A stretch of DNA of 5,718 nucleotides from contig JAABRC010000141.1 of assembly GCA_011391115.1 (NCBI GenBank), forward strand, positions 1 through 5,718. Direction: 5' to 3'. Within the stretch, counting starts at the first letter, position 1. Each line of letters opens with the position of its first letter. Both the position numbers and the translations under genes were made by a program. Shown here piece by piece: positions 1-5,628 of the stretch. The DNA is from Candidatus Egaibacter danicus (GTDB lineage Bacteria; Pseudomonadota; Gammaproteobacteria; Burkholderiales; Burkholderiaceae). The notes under the pieces were generated by a model. The model did no database searches, was not told the DNA's origin, and saw only the letters and a list, made by a program, of their open reading frames with translations.

Positions 1-45
1 AGCAGGTTGCTATAACACTGACCTCACAGCCGGAAATTCTTGAAA

Positions 46-834
46 TCAACTTCGCTTTCGGATCAGGCGCACGCCAGGCATCTGTGTAACTTGCTGACCC
101 TTGACGGCTTCGCGCAAATTGCGCTGGGCAATTCGGGAGTGCTCGCGCATGATGGCCTCGGCGCGGGCGCCCTCGCGCCTCTCAATCGCTTCAAGCACCT
201 GCCCGTGCTGGTCCTGCGCAACAATGAGCATGTCGCGCGCCTGTGGGGAATTGGCCTGAACAACGACAAAGGCCGACGGTGACGCAAAAGGCAAGCTGGC
301 AACGCGTTCCAGCTCGCGAAGCAGGAAAGGACTGCCGGACAGCTCCCCCAGCAACACATGAAACTGGCCATTAAGCCGGACATACGCCGAAAACTCCTCG
401 TCACCGAACGACTGACGCCCGAGCACCTCGTCAATCAATTTCAGGCATTCCCGCGCCTCGTTCATCACCACCGGGGCAACGCCGCGCTCTGCGGCCAGCC
501 GCGCGGCCAGGCCCTCAATCGTGCCACGCAATTCAATGGCTTCTGAAACATCACGCTCCGAGAAGGTACGCACCGCATAGCCACCATTGGGCAGACTTTC
601 GATCAGGCCTTCCTGTTCCAGGCGCATCAGCGCAGCACGAATGGGCGTGCGCGAAAAACCCAGTTTCTCGACAATGCTGAGTTCGGCAATGCGAGAACCG
701 CCCGGCAACTCACCGGCAAGAATCATCTCCCGCAGTTGCAACTGGGCACGCACCTGCACGCTCTCGGAACCGATTTGCGCGGCAACGCCGGGTTCCTCCG
801 GGCGGGATACTGTTGAATTGGTAGCAACTGTCAT
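46..834 (-). CDS. GntR-family (FCD/VanR-type) transcriptional regulator
   Basis: A 262-residue DNA-binding regulator. Residues about 27-92 form a GntR winged helix-turn-helix, with the recognition helix around FSRTPIRAALMRLEQEGLI (60-78) and a wing at NGGYAVR. Residues about 95-243 match the all-helical FCD ligand domain: ELRGTIEGLAARLA at 101-114, and probable metal ligands Asn155, His159, His210 and His232. Asn replaces the commoner Asp at the first ligand position, as in a subset of this family. The last 20 residues are a basic tail of unknown role. The start at 834 is backed by AAAGG at 842-846, 7 nt upstream. It is the last gene of the ligM-metF unit, after a 93-bp gap. Family members usually repress a neighbouring catabolic operon until a small carboxylate binds the FCD domain. 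Here the likely targets are the TGTATAC elements upstream of ligM and purU. The ligand (vanillate, syringate, protocatechuate or other) is inferred only. Confidence 0.93.
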   Translation of the reverse strand: MTVATNSTVSRPEEPGVAAQIGSESVQVRAQLQLREMILAGELPGGSRIAELSIVEKLGFSRTPIRAALMRLEQEGLIESLPNGGYAVRTFSERDVSEAIELRGTIEGLAARLAAERGVAPVVMNEARECLKLIDEVLGRQSFGDEEFSAYVRLNGQFHVLLGELSGSPFLLRELERVASLPFASPSAFVVVQANSPQARDMLIVAQDQHGQVLEAIERREGARAEAIMREHSRIAQRNLREAVKGQQVTQMPGVRLIRKRS

Positions 835-927
835 GATCTAGCCTTTCAGACGGCATTCCCCTTCCGAGCCGACATCGTGTCGGGGTTGTAAAAATCTCCT
901 CAGCGGACTGATATCAGGTCACCCACC
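835..927 (-). other. metF-gntR spacer with inverted repeats
   Basis: This 93-bp noncoding gap lies between metF and the regulator gene. It holds three symmetric elements: CCGACA/TGTCGG around a 3-nt loop (869-883), the perfect 10-bp palindrome CTGATATCAG (908-917), and GGTCAC/GTGACC (917-922 with 935-940, 12-nt loop), which spans the metF stop codon. None is followed by a T tract on the minus strand, so they do not read as ordinary terminators. They could attenuate read-through into gntR or serve as an operator for a separate gntR promoter. I see no convincing -35/-10 pair here. Confidence 0.4.
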
Positions 928-1860
928 TTATTCAGTGACCATGAATCCACCGTTTTGAGTCAAGGCAAATTTTCCGGCGGCAACTGCATTGATCCATTGG
1001 CAGGCCCGTAAAAAACCGCCAAAACAGAAAAAATGAACGCCGTTGAAGTCGAGTCCGTCGTCAGCTTGTGCCTCCACCAGATCACGAATCACCAGTTCCG
1101 GCCCATGGTCACCCAACAGCTTCATCATGGACGTGGGCTTGGCACCCAAAGCACGGATGGACGGGCCCACGCCACAACGCATCGCGAATCTGAACAGTGC
1201 CGCAACGCTCGCTGGGCCGGCCAACCCACCGACCATGCGAGCCGAAACTCCTTGCTGGCGAAGCGACACAGCCCAATCAATGAAGGGCTGTGCTTCAAAG
1301 AAGAATTGGGTGACCAGTGAGGTCTCCAGTCCAAGGCTTTGGGCCAAACTGACTTTGTCACGCTCCGCCTGACGAATCACCGGAAGCGCCACCTTGCTGT
1401 GGCCTTCCGGGTGTCCGGCCAGCGACACGCGGCGAAAACCGTGCTTGCCGAGCAAGCCGGTTTTCAGGACTTCGCTCACGTCGCTGTAGGGGCCAGTCGC
1501 CTCTGGATAGTCGCCAGCGATGAGCAGAACCTCCTGCACGCCAACGCCAGCCAACTCACCCAATATTCGTTCCAGATGCGCCTGTGAGGGCACAAGCCGC
1601 GCCGGAATGTGCGGCACAGGCTCGAAACCGGCTGCACAGGCCGCTAAGCTGGTCTGGCGGGTCTGCTCCCAAGTCTGGTTGGGCAGGTGGGACACAAACA
1701 CACGGGTGCCGGGTCGCAGCCACTGGCGACTGGCTTGCAGGTGTTTGCTGTCGGCAACATTGATCTCAACGGAGGCCTTCTCGGCCAGCCGTTGGATCTC
1801 GCGCGTCAGCGCGAGCGCAGCACCAATTGGGGCGCTGGCAGCCACTTGCATGAATGCCAT
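928..1860 (-). CDS. metF: Methylenetetrahydrofolate reductase-like protein (divergent MetF paralogue)
   Basis: A 310-residue TIM-barrel flavoprotein of the MetF/MTHFR family, close to the usual bacterial length of about 290-300. Visible family landmarks are VEINVADSKHL at 31-41 (Glu32 in the place of the general acid of E. coli MetF), HIPARLVPS at 84-92, VLLIAGDYP at 111-119 (Asp117 in the flavin-site position), SLAGHPEGH at 146-154, and TQFFFEAQPF at 184-193 (Gln185 and Phe186). The first motif lacks the FEFFPPK form of methionine-pathway MetF, so this is probably a specialised paralogue. It starts 6 bp after the ligM stop, with AAGGC at 1871-1875 inside the end of ligM, so the two are co-transcribed and perhaps translationally coupled. 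Met4 is an alternative start. By analogy with the metF beside ligM in Sphingobium SYK-6, it would oxidise 5-methyl-THF made by LigM to 5,10-methylene-THF in the cytoplasm. The electron acceptor is unknown. Confidence 0.85.
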   Translation of the reverse strand: MAFMQVAASAPIGAALALTREIQRLAEKASVEINVADSKHLQASRQWLRPGTRVFVSHLPNQTWEQTRQTSLAACAAGFEPVPHIPARLVPSQAHLERILGELAGVGVQEVLLIAGDYPEATGPYSDVSEVLKTGLLGKHGFRRVSLAGHPEGHSKVALPVIRQAERDKVSLAQSLGLETSLVTQFFFEAQPFIDWAVSLRQQGVSARMVGGLAGPASVAALFRFAMRCGVGPSIRALGAKPTSMMKLLGDHGPELVIRDLVEAQADDGLDFNGVHFFCFGGFLRACQWINAVAAGKFALTQNGGFMVTE

Positions 1861-1866
1861 GCCGGC

Positions 1867-3273
1867 TTACGCCTTGCGAGTGCGCCAGCCGTCTGCGTAG
1901 GCCTCGCGGGCCGCCTTGGCATATGGCACGGCAGCCACGCGCACGCGCACTTCGGTCTGCTCGTGGCGCTCAACCGGCGGCTTGCTGGTGCCACCGCCTT
2001 CTTCGCCCCAGGTCAGGGTCAGCACGTCGTTTTCCTTCACGTCGGCATCCACCCACCCCAGCGACAGGCCGCAACGCTCGTTGTGGCTGTAGCCCGTGAA
2101 CATGGAGTGCCCTACAACCTTGCCGCCTTTCATCACTTTGTCGAATGACGAGCTGCCGTAGTTGGCATTGGGCATGTCGAAAAACTTGCAGGTCTTGTCG
2201 CCAGTGACCGGCGACGCCAATATCCTGCCCAGGTCTTCGCCGTTCCACTCGAAAGTGACTTTGCGACGGGATTGTGCGCGGCCATTTTTGACCATTTCTT
2301 CCAGTGCAGCGCGGCCGATGAAGTCGTGGTCGAACTTGACGAAGGGGCCATAGCCCAGGTCGTAAGGCGTGGTGTAGTAGTCCTCAATGTTGTCTGACAC
2401 AAAGCTGCCGGCAATGGAACCCGTGGCTTCGTAGCCCTGTGCAGGCAGCCATTCGCGATAGGCCTTCATCTTGTCGCCGCTGTAGACACCTGGCAGGGGT
2501 GACGGGATCCAGCCGGATTCAAACGTATTGCTTGAATAAGCACGCGAACCCACCCGCACCAAGCCAAACTCACGGCCCACCGCCATGATGTGTTCACGGA
2601 TTTCTTCCGCTTCAGCGTAAGGACCCCAGATCTCCAGGCCAGGTGCGCCGGCCATGCCGTGGCGCAAGCAACGCACTTTGCGGCCCAGCATGTTGATGTA
2701 GTCCATGTTGAAGAACTTCACATCGGCCATGGGCCCGCCGTTGAGCTTGTCGATGATCTTCTTGGCGTTGGGACCCTGGATTTGGTAACGGTAGTGGCGG
2801 CGACTCACCGCCTTGCCGTAAGGGGCTGAGGGCGAACGATCGTCGCGGATGTACTGTACGTTGAAACCGGCGGTTTTGCAGTTGAACTCGATCCAGTTGA
2901 CCGTAGGAGCACGGCCCACAAAGACCAACTCGTTTTCAGCCAGGTAAAACAGGATGCCGTCGCCAATCACATAGCCGTCATGGCTGATTGGCACCATCTG
3001 TTTGGCCTTGTTGACGGTGAAGCCATTGAAGCTGTTGATCGTCAAGGTAGACATCAGCTTGAGTGCATCGGGGCCGGTGACAGTGATTTCCGCCATGTGG
3101 TGGGATTGATCAAATAACACCGCCGTTTTTTGCCACGCGCACTGCTCGTCGCGCCAATTGGTGAACTCGGAGGGCACCACCGGGTAAACATAGGCACCAA
3201 TTTGCGATTGCCGCAACATGTGCACCGCGTTGCCTGCACTTGTCAAAACGTCTTCCAAACTGCGTTGGGTCAT
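1867..3273 (-). CDS. ligM: THF-dependent aryl O-demethylase, LigM-type (GcvT fold)
   Basis: A 468-residue cytoplasmic protein, nearly the same length as Sphingobium SYK-6 LigM (471). It is similar to my recollection of that protein along its whole length, for example SQIGAYVYPVV (23-33), NKAKQ, VIGDGI, VFVGRAP (117-123), RHGMAGAPGLEIWGPY (204-219), GSRAY (242-246), ESGWIPSPLP (252-261) and YGPFVKFDHDFIGR. The fold is that of glycine-cleavage T-protein. It transfers the O-methyl group of vanillate or 3-O-methylgallate type substrates to THF, giving the diphenol and 5-methyl-THF. Residues reported as important in LigM are kept: Tyr28 and Tyr30 (LigM 29/31), Arg121 (LigM 122), and Tyr246, matching catalytic Tyr247. 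The start has AAAAGG at 3283-3288, 9 nt upstream. It is first in the ligM-metF-gntR unit. DmdA (DMSP demethylase) is a relative, but it is about 100 residues shorter and lacks these motifs. The exact substrate (vanillate, syringate or 3-O-methylgallate) cannot be read from the sequence. Confidence 0.92.
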   Translation of the reverse strand: MTQRSLEDVLTSAGNAVHMLRQSQIGAYVYPVVPSEFTNWRDEQCAWQKTAVLFDQSHHMAEITVTGPDALKLMSTLTINSFNGFTVNKAKQMVPISHDGYVIGDGILFYLAENELVFVGRAPTVNWIEFNCKTAGFNVQYIRDDRSPSAPYGKAVSRRHYRYQIQGPNAKKIIDKLNGGPMADVKFFNMDYINMLGRKVRCLRHGMAGAPGLEIWGPYAEAEEIREHIMAVGREFGLVRVGSRAYSSNTFESGWIPSPLPGVYSGDKMKAYREWLPAQGYEATGSIAGSFVSDNIEDYYTTPYDLGYGPFVKFDHDFIGRAALEEMVKNGRAQSRRKVTFEWNGEDLGRILASPVTGDKTCKFFDMPNANYGSSSFDKVMKGGKVVGHSMFTGYSHNERCGLSLGWVDADVKENDVLTLTWGEEGGGTSKPPVERHEQTEVRVRVAAVPYAKAAREAYADGWRTRKA

Positions 3274-3369
3274 GATGTGTCGCCTTTTAAATGGTTGAGT
3301 AAATATGGTTGAAGCACTCTCTTGAGTACACGACAGGGCACGAAATCAACCCTATCACTGGAACCCGAT

Positions 3370-3387
3370 TTCAGTATACACACTGAA
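3370..3387. promoter_or_regulatory. Candidate operator 1 (GntR) over the ligM -10 box
   Basis: TTCAGT and ACTGAA arms flank a 6-bp spacer, and a GTATAC core lies inside (3374-3379). Read on the minus strand it contains TGTATAC, the same 7-mer as the second site at 3467-3476. Cores of this kind are common in operators of FCD-type GntR regulators. The element overlaps the ligM -10 hexamer and part of the -35/-10 spacer, a geometry expected for repression. That the local GntR protein binds here is inference. Confidence 0.55.
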
Positions 3388-3401
3388 TACAATAAAATCA
3401 A
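3373..3401 (-). promoter_or_regulatory. ligM operon sigma70 promoter
   Basis: On the minus strand, TTGATT (3396-3401) is followed by a 17-bp spacer and TATACT (3373-3378), close to the sigma70 consensus. Transcription would begin near 3366 and give a leader of about 92 nt before the ligM start. The -10 box lies inside a symmetric element with a GTATAC core, so a bound regulator would compete with RNA polymerase. Confidence 0.65.
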
Positions 3402-3420
3402 ATAATTGCTGAAAAATCGA

Positions 3421-3445
3421 AATTACCGCCAATATTTCGGTAATT
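3421..3445. promoter_or_regulatory. Perfect inverted repeat AATTACCG-N9-CGGTAATT
   Basis: Two exact 8-bp arms (3421-3428 and 3438-3445) are separated by 9 bp. A further near-copy of the right arm, TTCGGTAACT, sits at 3451-3460, so TTCGGTAA recurs with a 15-bp period (3436-3443 and 3451-3458). The dyad differs in sequence from the TGTATAC elements and may bind a second regulator controlling purU, ligM or both. No T tract follows, so it is not a standard terminator. Confidence 0.5.
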
Positions 3446-3466
3446 AAGGCTTCGGTAACTCCTTAT

Positions 3467-3476
3467 ATGTATACAT
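3467..3476. promoter_or_regulatory. Candidate operator 2 (GntR), ATGTATACAT palindrome
   Basis: A perfect 10-bp palindrome 71 bp upstream of the purU start. Its GTATAC core is centred exactly 95 bp from the GTATAC core of the site over the ligM -10 box, about nine helical turns. TATACA (3470-3475) could be a purU -10 hexamer, but no good -35 box lies 16-18 bp upstream, so the purU promoter itself is uncertain. Confidence 0.5.
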
Positions 3477-3546
3477 TAAGCAGAAATGAAGGCGATATTG
3501 AGTATCGTCAAGTCCGGTTTACAACCATTTCAAAACGAGCCCCCTC

Positions 3547-4431
3547 ATGACAAAACACCCAGAGTCCGCCAGGATGCCCAACTACATCCTGACCACCCAA
3601 TGTCCCGACACCACCGGCGTGGTGGCGGCAGTAACGGGGTTTTTGGCTCAAAACCGCGCCACCATCACCGAAGCGCAACATTTCGACGATGTCGCCAGCG
3701 ACACATCGTTCCTTCGCGTGGTGTTTCGTGACAATGGCCAGGGCATGGCGGAGCTCACCGAACTGGGCGCACTCTTTGCCAAGGCGGTGGCCGAACCGTT
3801 CAAGATGAAATGGAATTTGCACAGCTCTCAAAAAAAGTGCCGCACCATCCTGGCGGTTTCCAAACACGGACACTGCCTCAACAGCCTGCTGCACCGCTGG
3901 AGCACCAACACCTTGCCCATCGACGTACTGGCTGTCGTTTCCAATCATGAAGACATGCGACGACAGGTCGAGTGGCACGGTGTGCCATTCTTTTACTTGC
4001 CCGTGGTCAACGGCGACAAGGCCGCGCAAGAAGCCAAAATCACAGAACTGTTTGAGCGTTTTGACGCCGAGTTGCTGGTGCTGGCGCGCTACATGCAAAT
4101 CCTGAGCGATGACGCCTCACGGCACTTCACGGGGCGTTGCATCAACATCCACCACTCCTTCTTGCCGGGCTTCAAAGGCGCACGCGCTTACCACCAGGCG
4201 TTTGACCGCGGTGTGAAACTCGTTGGCGTTACGGCTCACTATGTAACCAGCGACCTGGACGAAGGCCCCATCATCGACCAGGAGGTGGGCCGCATTGACC
4301 ACACCGCATCGGCAGACGACCTGGCCGACATAGGAAAAGACCTGGAAAGCGTCACGCTAAACCGTGCCATCAAATGGCATGCCGAGCGCCGCGTTTTCAT
4401 CAACGGCACCAAGACCGTGGTGCTGCGATAA
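3547..4431 (+). CDS. purU: Formyltetrahydrofolate deformylase
   Basis: A 294-residue cytoplasmic hydrolase that splits 10-formyl-THF into formate and THF. Residues about 12-90 are an ACT regulatory domain (YILTTQCPDTTGVVAAVTGF near the start). Residues about 97-285 are the formyltransferase-fold catalytic domain. The catalytic Asn, His and Asp of this fold are present as Asn200 and His202 in INIHHSFLPGFKGA, and Asp238 in TSDLDEGPII. Length is near the 280 residues of E. coli PurU. No strong ribosome site precedes either likely start. GAG at 3537-3539 serves the ATG at 3547, and AGAG at 3561-3564 serves an ATG at 3574 that gives MPNYILTTQCPD, nearer the usual family N-terminus. Divergent placement from ligM and metF suggests it drains one-carbon units from O-demethylation and frees THF, rather than only supplying formate for purine synthesis. 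Confidence 0.95.
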   Translation: MTKHPESARMPNYILTTQCPDTTGVVAAVTGFLAQNRATITEAQHFDDVASDTSFLRVVFRDNGQGMAELTELGALFAKAVAEPFKMKWNLHSSQKKCRTILAVSKHGHCLNSLLHRWSTNTLPIDVLAVVSNHEDMRRQVEWHGVPFFYLPVVNGDKAAQEAKITELFERFDAELLVLARYMQILSDDASRHFTGRCINIHHSFLPGFKGARAYHQAFDRGVKLVGVTAHYVTSDLDEGPIIDQEVGRIDHTASADDLADIGKDLESVTLNRAIKWHAERRVFINGTKTVVLR

Positions 4432-4603
4432 AGCGTCAGATCATGACTAGATTCGCGGGTAAACACGCTGCGGTCGTCGGGCGCAGCCACACTCGGGCAT
4501 CTTAACGAGCCCGCAGCAGGGCTGCCTGCCCCTCAAGCCACCCGACCCAGTGCCCCGTCAGTCGGGTTGGAGACCGGCAGGCCAATGACACGGTCCACGC
4601 TAC

Positions 4604-4648
4604 CGCATGACGCATGACGCATGACGCATGACGCATGACGCATGACGC
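4604..4648. repeat. Tandem heptamer repeat (CGCATGA)x6.4
   Basis: Six perfect head-to-tail copies of CGCATGA plus a partial CGC. A 7-bp perfect array is prone to copy-number change by slipped-strand mispairing. It ends 15 bp before the probable -35 box of the downstream RraA-like gene, in the region where activators or UP elements act. Each ATG in the repeat except the last meets a TGA after five codons, so the array is not coding on the plus strand. Confidence 0.95.
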
Positions 4649-4652
4649 CAGT

Positions 4653-4692
4653 GTGCCAGCGGCTTGGCACCGCCGCACAATCTCTTTACGAT
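4653..4692 (+). promoter_or_regulatory. Probable promoter and overlapping dyad of the RraA-like gene
   Basis: TTGGCA (4664-4669), a 17-bp spacer and TACGAT (4687-4692) resemble a sigma70 promoter, matching 5 of 6 and 4 of 6 consensus bases. Transcription would start near 4699, about 66 nt before the gene. The -35 box forms the right arm of GTGCCA-N6-TGGCAC (4653-4658 and 4665-4670), a possible operator. Confidence 0.5.
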
Positions 4693-4764
4693 GACCCCAT
4701 CCAAACCGTGCGACTATTCCCAAATTGTGAGACCCAAGCCGCTGTGCAACCCAGGAAACGCTGA

Positions 4765-5577
4765 ATGACCTCGCCCGACACACCCCTCTCCCATCCGGTC
4801 ACCCCCACGCCCCTGCGCCCGGCACCGCACTTCGTGCCCGACAGCGTGCTGGACCGCCTGGCCCGGGTCACCAGCGGTTCGCTCACCACCCAGCTCTTCA
4901 AAAAGGGCTATCGCCAGCCGGTGCTGCTGGGCCTGAAGCCGCTGAACCGGAAGCACAAACCCTTTGCCGGGCGCGCCTACACCATGCGCTTCATTCCCGC
5001 GCGGGAGGACATCGACACCTATGCCACGCTCACCACCGAGCCGCACATCAACAACCTGCAGTGGGTGGGCGTGGAGCAGGTGCGCCCGGGTGAGGTAGTG
5101 GTGATTGACAGCAACCGCAACCCGGCGGCTGCATCCATGGGCAACATGCTCATCACCCGCATGATGGTGCGCGGCGCACGCGGCGTGGTAACCGACGGCG
5201 CCTTTCGTGACGGCACCGAGCTGGCCGACATGGACTTCCCCATCTGGAGCGGTGGCGTGACCGCCACCACACGTCTCTCGTACCACCATGTGGCCGATCT
5301 GCAGGTGCCGATTGGCTGCGCGGGCGTTGCTGTGTACCCCGGTGATGTGATCCATGGTGATGGCGACAACATCAGCGTCATTCCCGCGCACTGCGCTGAA
5401 GAAATGGCCAACCTGTGTGAAGCGCAGGACGACCTGGAGGCCTACCTGGCACTACGGGTGCAGGCGGGCGAGGCGCTGTGGGGGCTTTACCCGCCCAGTG
5501 ACGCCACCCGTGCCAAGCACAAGGCCTGGGTGGCGGCGGGACGGCCTGCCGTGCCCGTTGTGGCTGGCAATCGCTGA
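4765..5577 (+). CDS. RraA-like protein, HMG/CHA aldolase superfamily
   Basis: A 270-residue cytoplasmic protein of the RraA/MenG-like fold. The core runs from about 28 to 235. GNMLITRMMVRGARGV (126-141) leads to TDGAFRDGTE (143-152). Arg148 and Asp149 correspond to the pyruvate-binding Arg and metal-associated Asp of class II HMG/CHA aldolases (RD-x2-E pattern, Glu152 present), which true RraA ribonuclease inhibitors lack. IGCAGVAVYPGDVIHGDGD is the usual downstream signature. It is longer than LigK/HMG aldolase (about 230) by a Pro-rich N-terminus and a C-terminal tail, GLYPPSDATRAKHKAW. This tailed subgroup is often annotated ribonuclease activity regulator RraA but is probably an enzyme acting on 2-keto acids (aldol cleavage, decarboxylation or dehydration). 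AGGAAA at 4753-4758 ends 6 nt upstream of the start, supporting it. A role in the CHA-aldolase step of protocatechuate or gallate 4,5-cleavage would fit ligM nearby but is only inference. Confidence 0.8.
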   Translation: MTSPDTPLSHPVTPTPLRPAPHFVPDSVLDRLARVTSGSLTTQLFKKGYRQPVLLGLKPLNRKHKPFAGRAYTMRFIPAREDIDTYATLTTEPHINNLQWVGVEQVRPGEVVVIDSNRNPAAASMGNMLITRMMVRGARGVVTDGAFRDGTELADMDFPIWSGGVTATTRLSYHHVADLQVPIGCAGVAVYPGDVIHGDGDNISVIPAHCAEEMANLCEAQDDLEAYLALRVQAGEALWGLYPPSDATRAKHKAWVAAGRPAVPVVAGNR

Positions 5578-5628
5578 TACCGGCACCGAAGCTGACAGTC
5601 ACGCTTTCTCTTTGCGGAACCCGACACC

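Larger units (their letters stand above)
3274..3546. promoter_or_regulatory. ligM-purU divergent control region
   Basis: This 273-bp stretch has no gene and separates the divergent ligM and purU starts. It is visibly AT-rich compared with the flanking genes, most of all at 3388-3480. It holds the ligM promoter (3373-3401), two TGTATAC-core elements (3370-3387 and 3467-3476), an 8-bp-arm dyad (3421-3445) and an extra copy of its half-site (3453-3460). The density of symmetric elements suggests joint control of both genes by at least two proteins. Confidence 0.8.
4432..4764. other. Noncoding stretch between purU and the RraA-like gene
   Basis: No convincing gene lies in these 333 bp. The purU side holds three GC-rich inverted repeats: GCTGCG/CGCAGC (4467-4472 with 4482-4487, 9-nt loop), GCAGC/GCTGC (4513-4517 with 4521-4525) and ACCCGAC/GTCGGGT (4540-4546 with 4561-4567, 14-nt loop). 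None has a following T tract, so Rho-independent termination is doubtful, although they may shield the purU transcript's 3' end. The right half holds a heptamer repeat array and the promoter of the next gene. Confidence 0.6.

Noticed and set aside
1..45. Possible gene end or terminator left of gntR
   Set aside because: The 45 bases contain no supported coding frame and no hairpin with a T tract.
1687..2148. 153-codon open frame on the plus strand across the metF-ligM junction
   Set aside because: It overlaps two well-supported minus-strand genes, and its composition is typical of an antisense frame.
1867..3273. Alternative identity as DMSP demethylase DmdA or glycine-cleavage T-protein
   Set aside because: Those proteins are about 100 residues shorter and lack the LigM-specific AYVYPVV, VGRAP and GSRAY motifs seen here.
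3486..3731. Plus-strand 81-codon frame starting upstream of purU
   Set aside because: It runs out of frame into purU, and its product is a low-complexity His/Arg-rich shadow.
3508..4098. 196-codon open frame on the minus strand
   Set aside because: It lies antisense to purU, whose protein has clear ACT and catalytic motifs. The antisense product resembles no family and has no supporting start signal.
4467..4567. Hairpins after purU considered as Rho-independent terminators
   Set aside because: Stems are only 5-7 bp and none is followed by a run of T on either strand. They are described within the noncoding stretch instead.
4604..4648. Heptamer array considered as a CRISPR or origin iteron array
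   Set aside because: Units are 7 bp with no spacers, and there are no cas or replication-initiator genes nearby.
4502..4783. 93-codon open frame on the minus strand through the heptamer array
   Set aside because: The array has no stop on this strand, so it inflates frame length and gives a repeated RHASCVM peptide. No ribosome site or family match is seen.
4714..5391. 225-codon open frame on the minus strand
   Set aside because: Antisense shadow of the RraA-like gene. It is His- and Gly-rich in the manner of reverse-strand GC-rich coding DNA.
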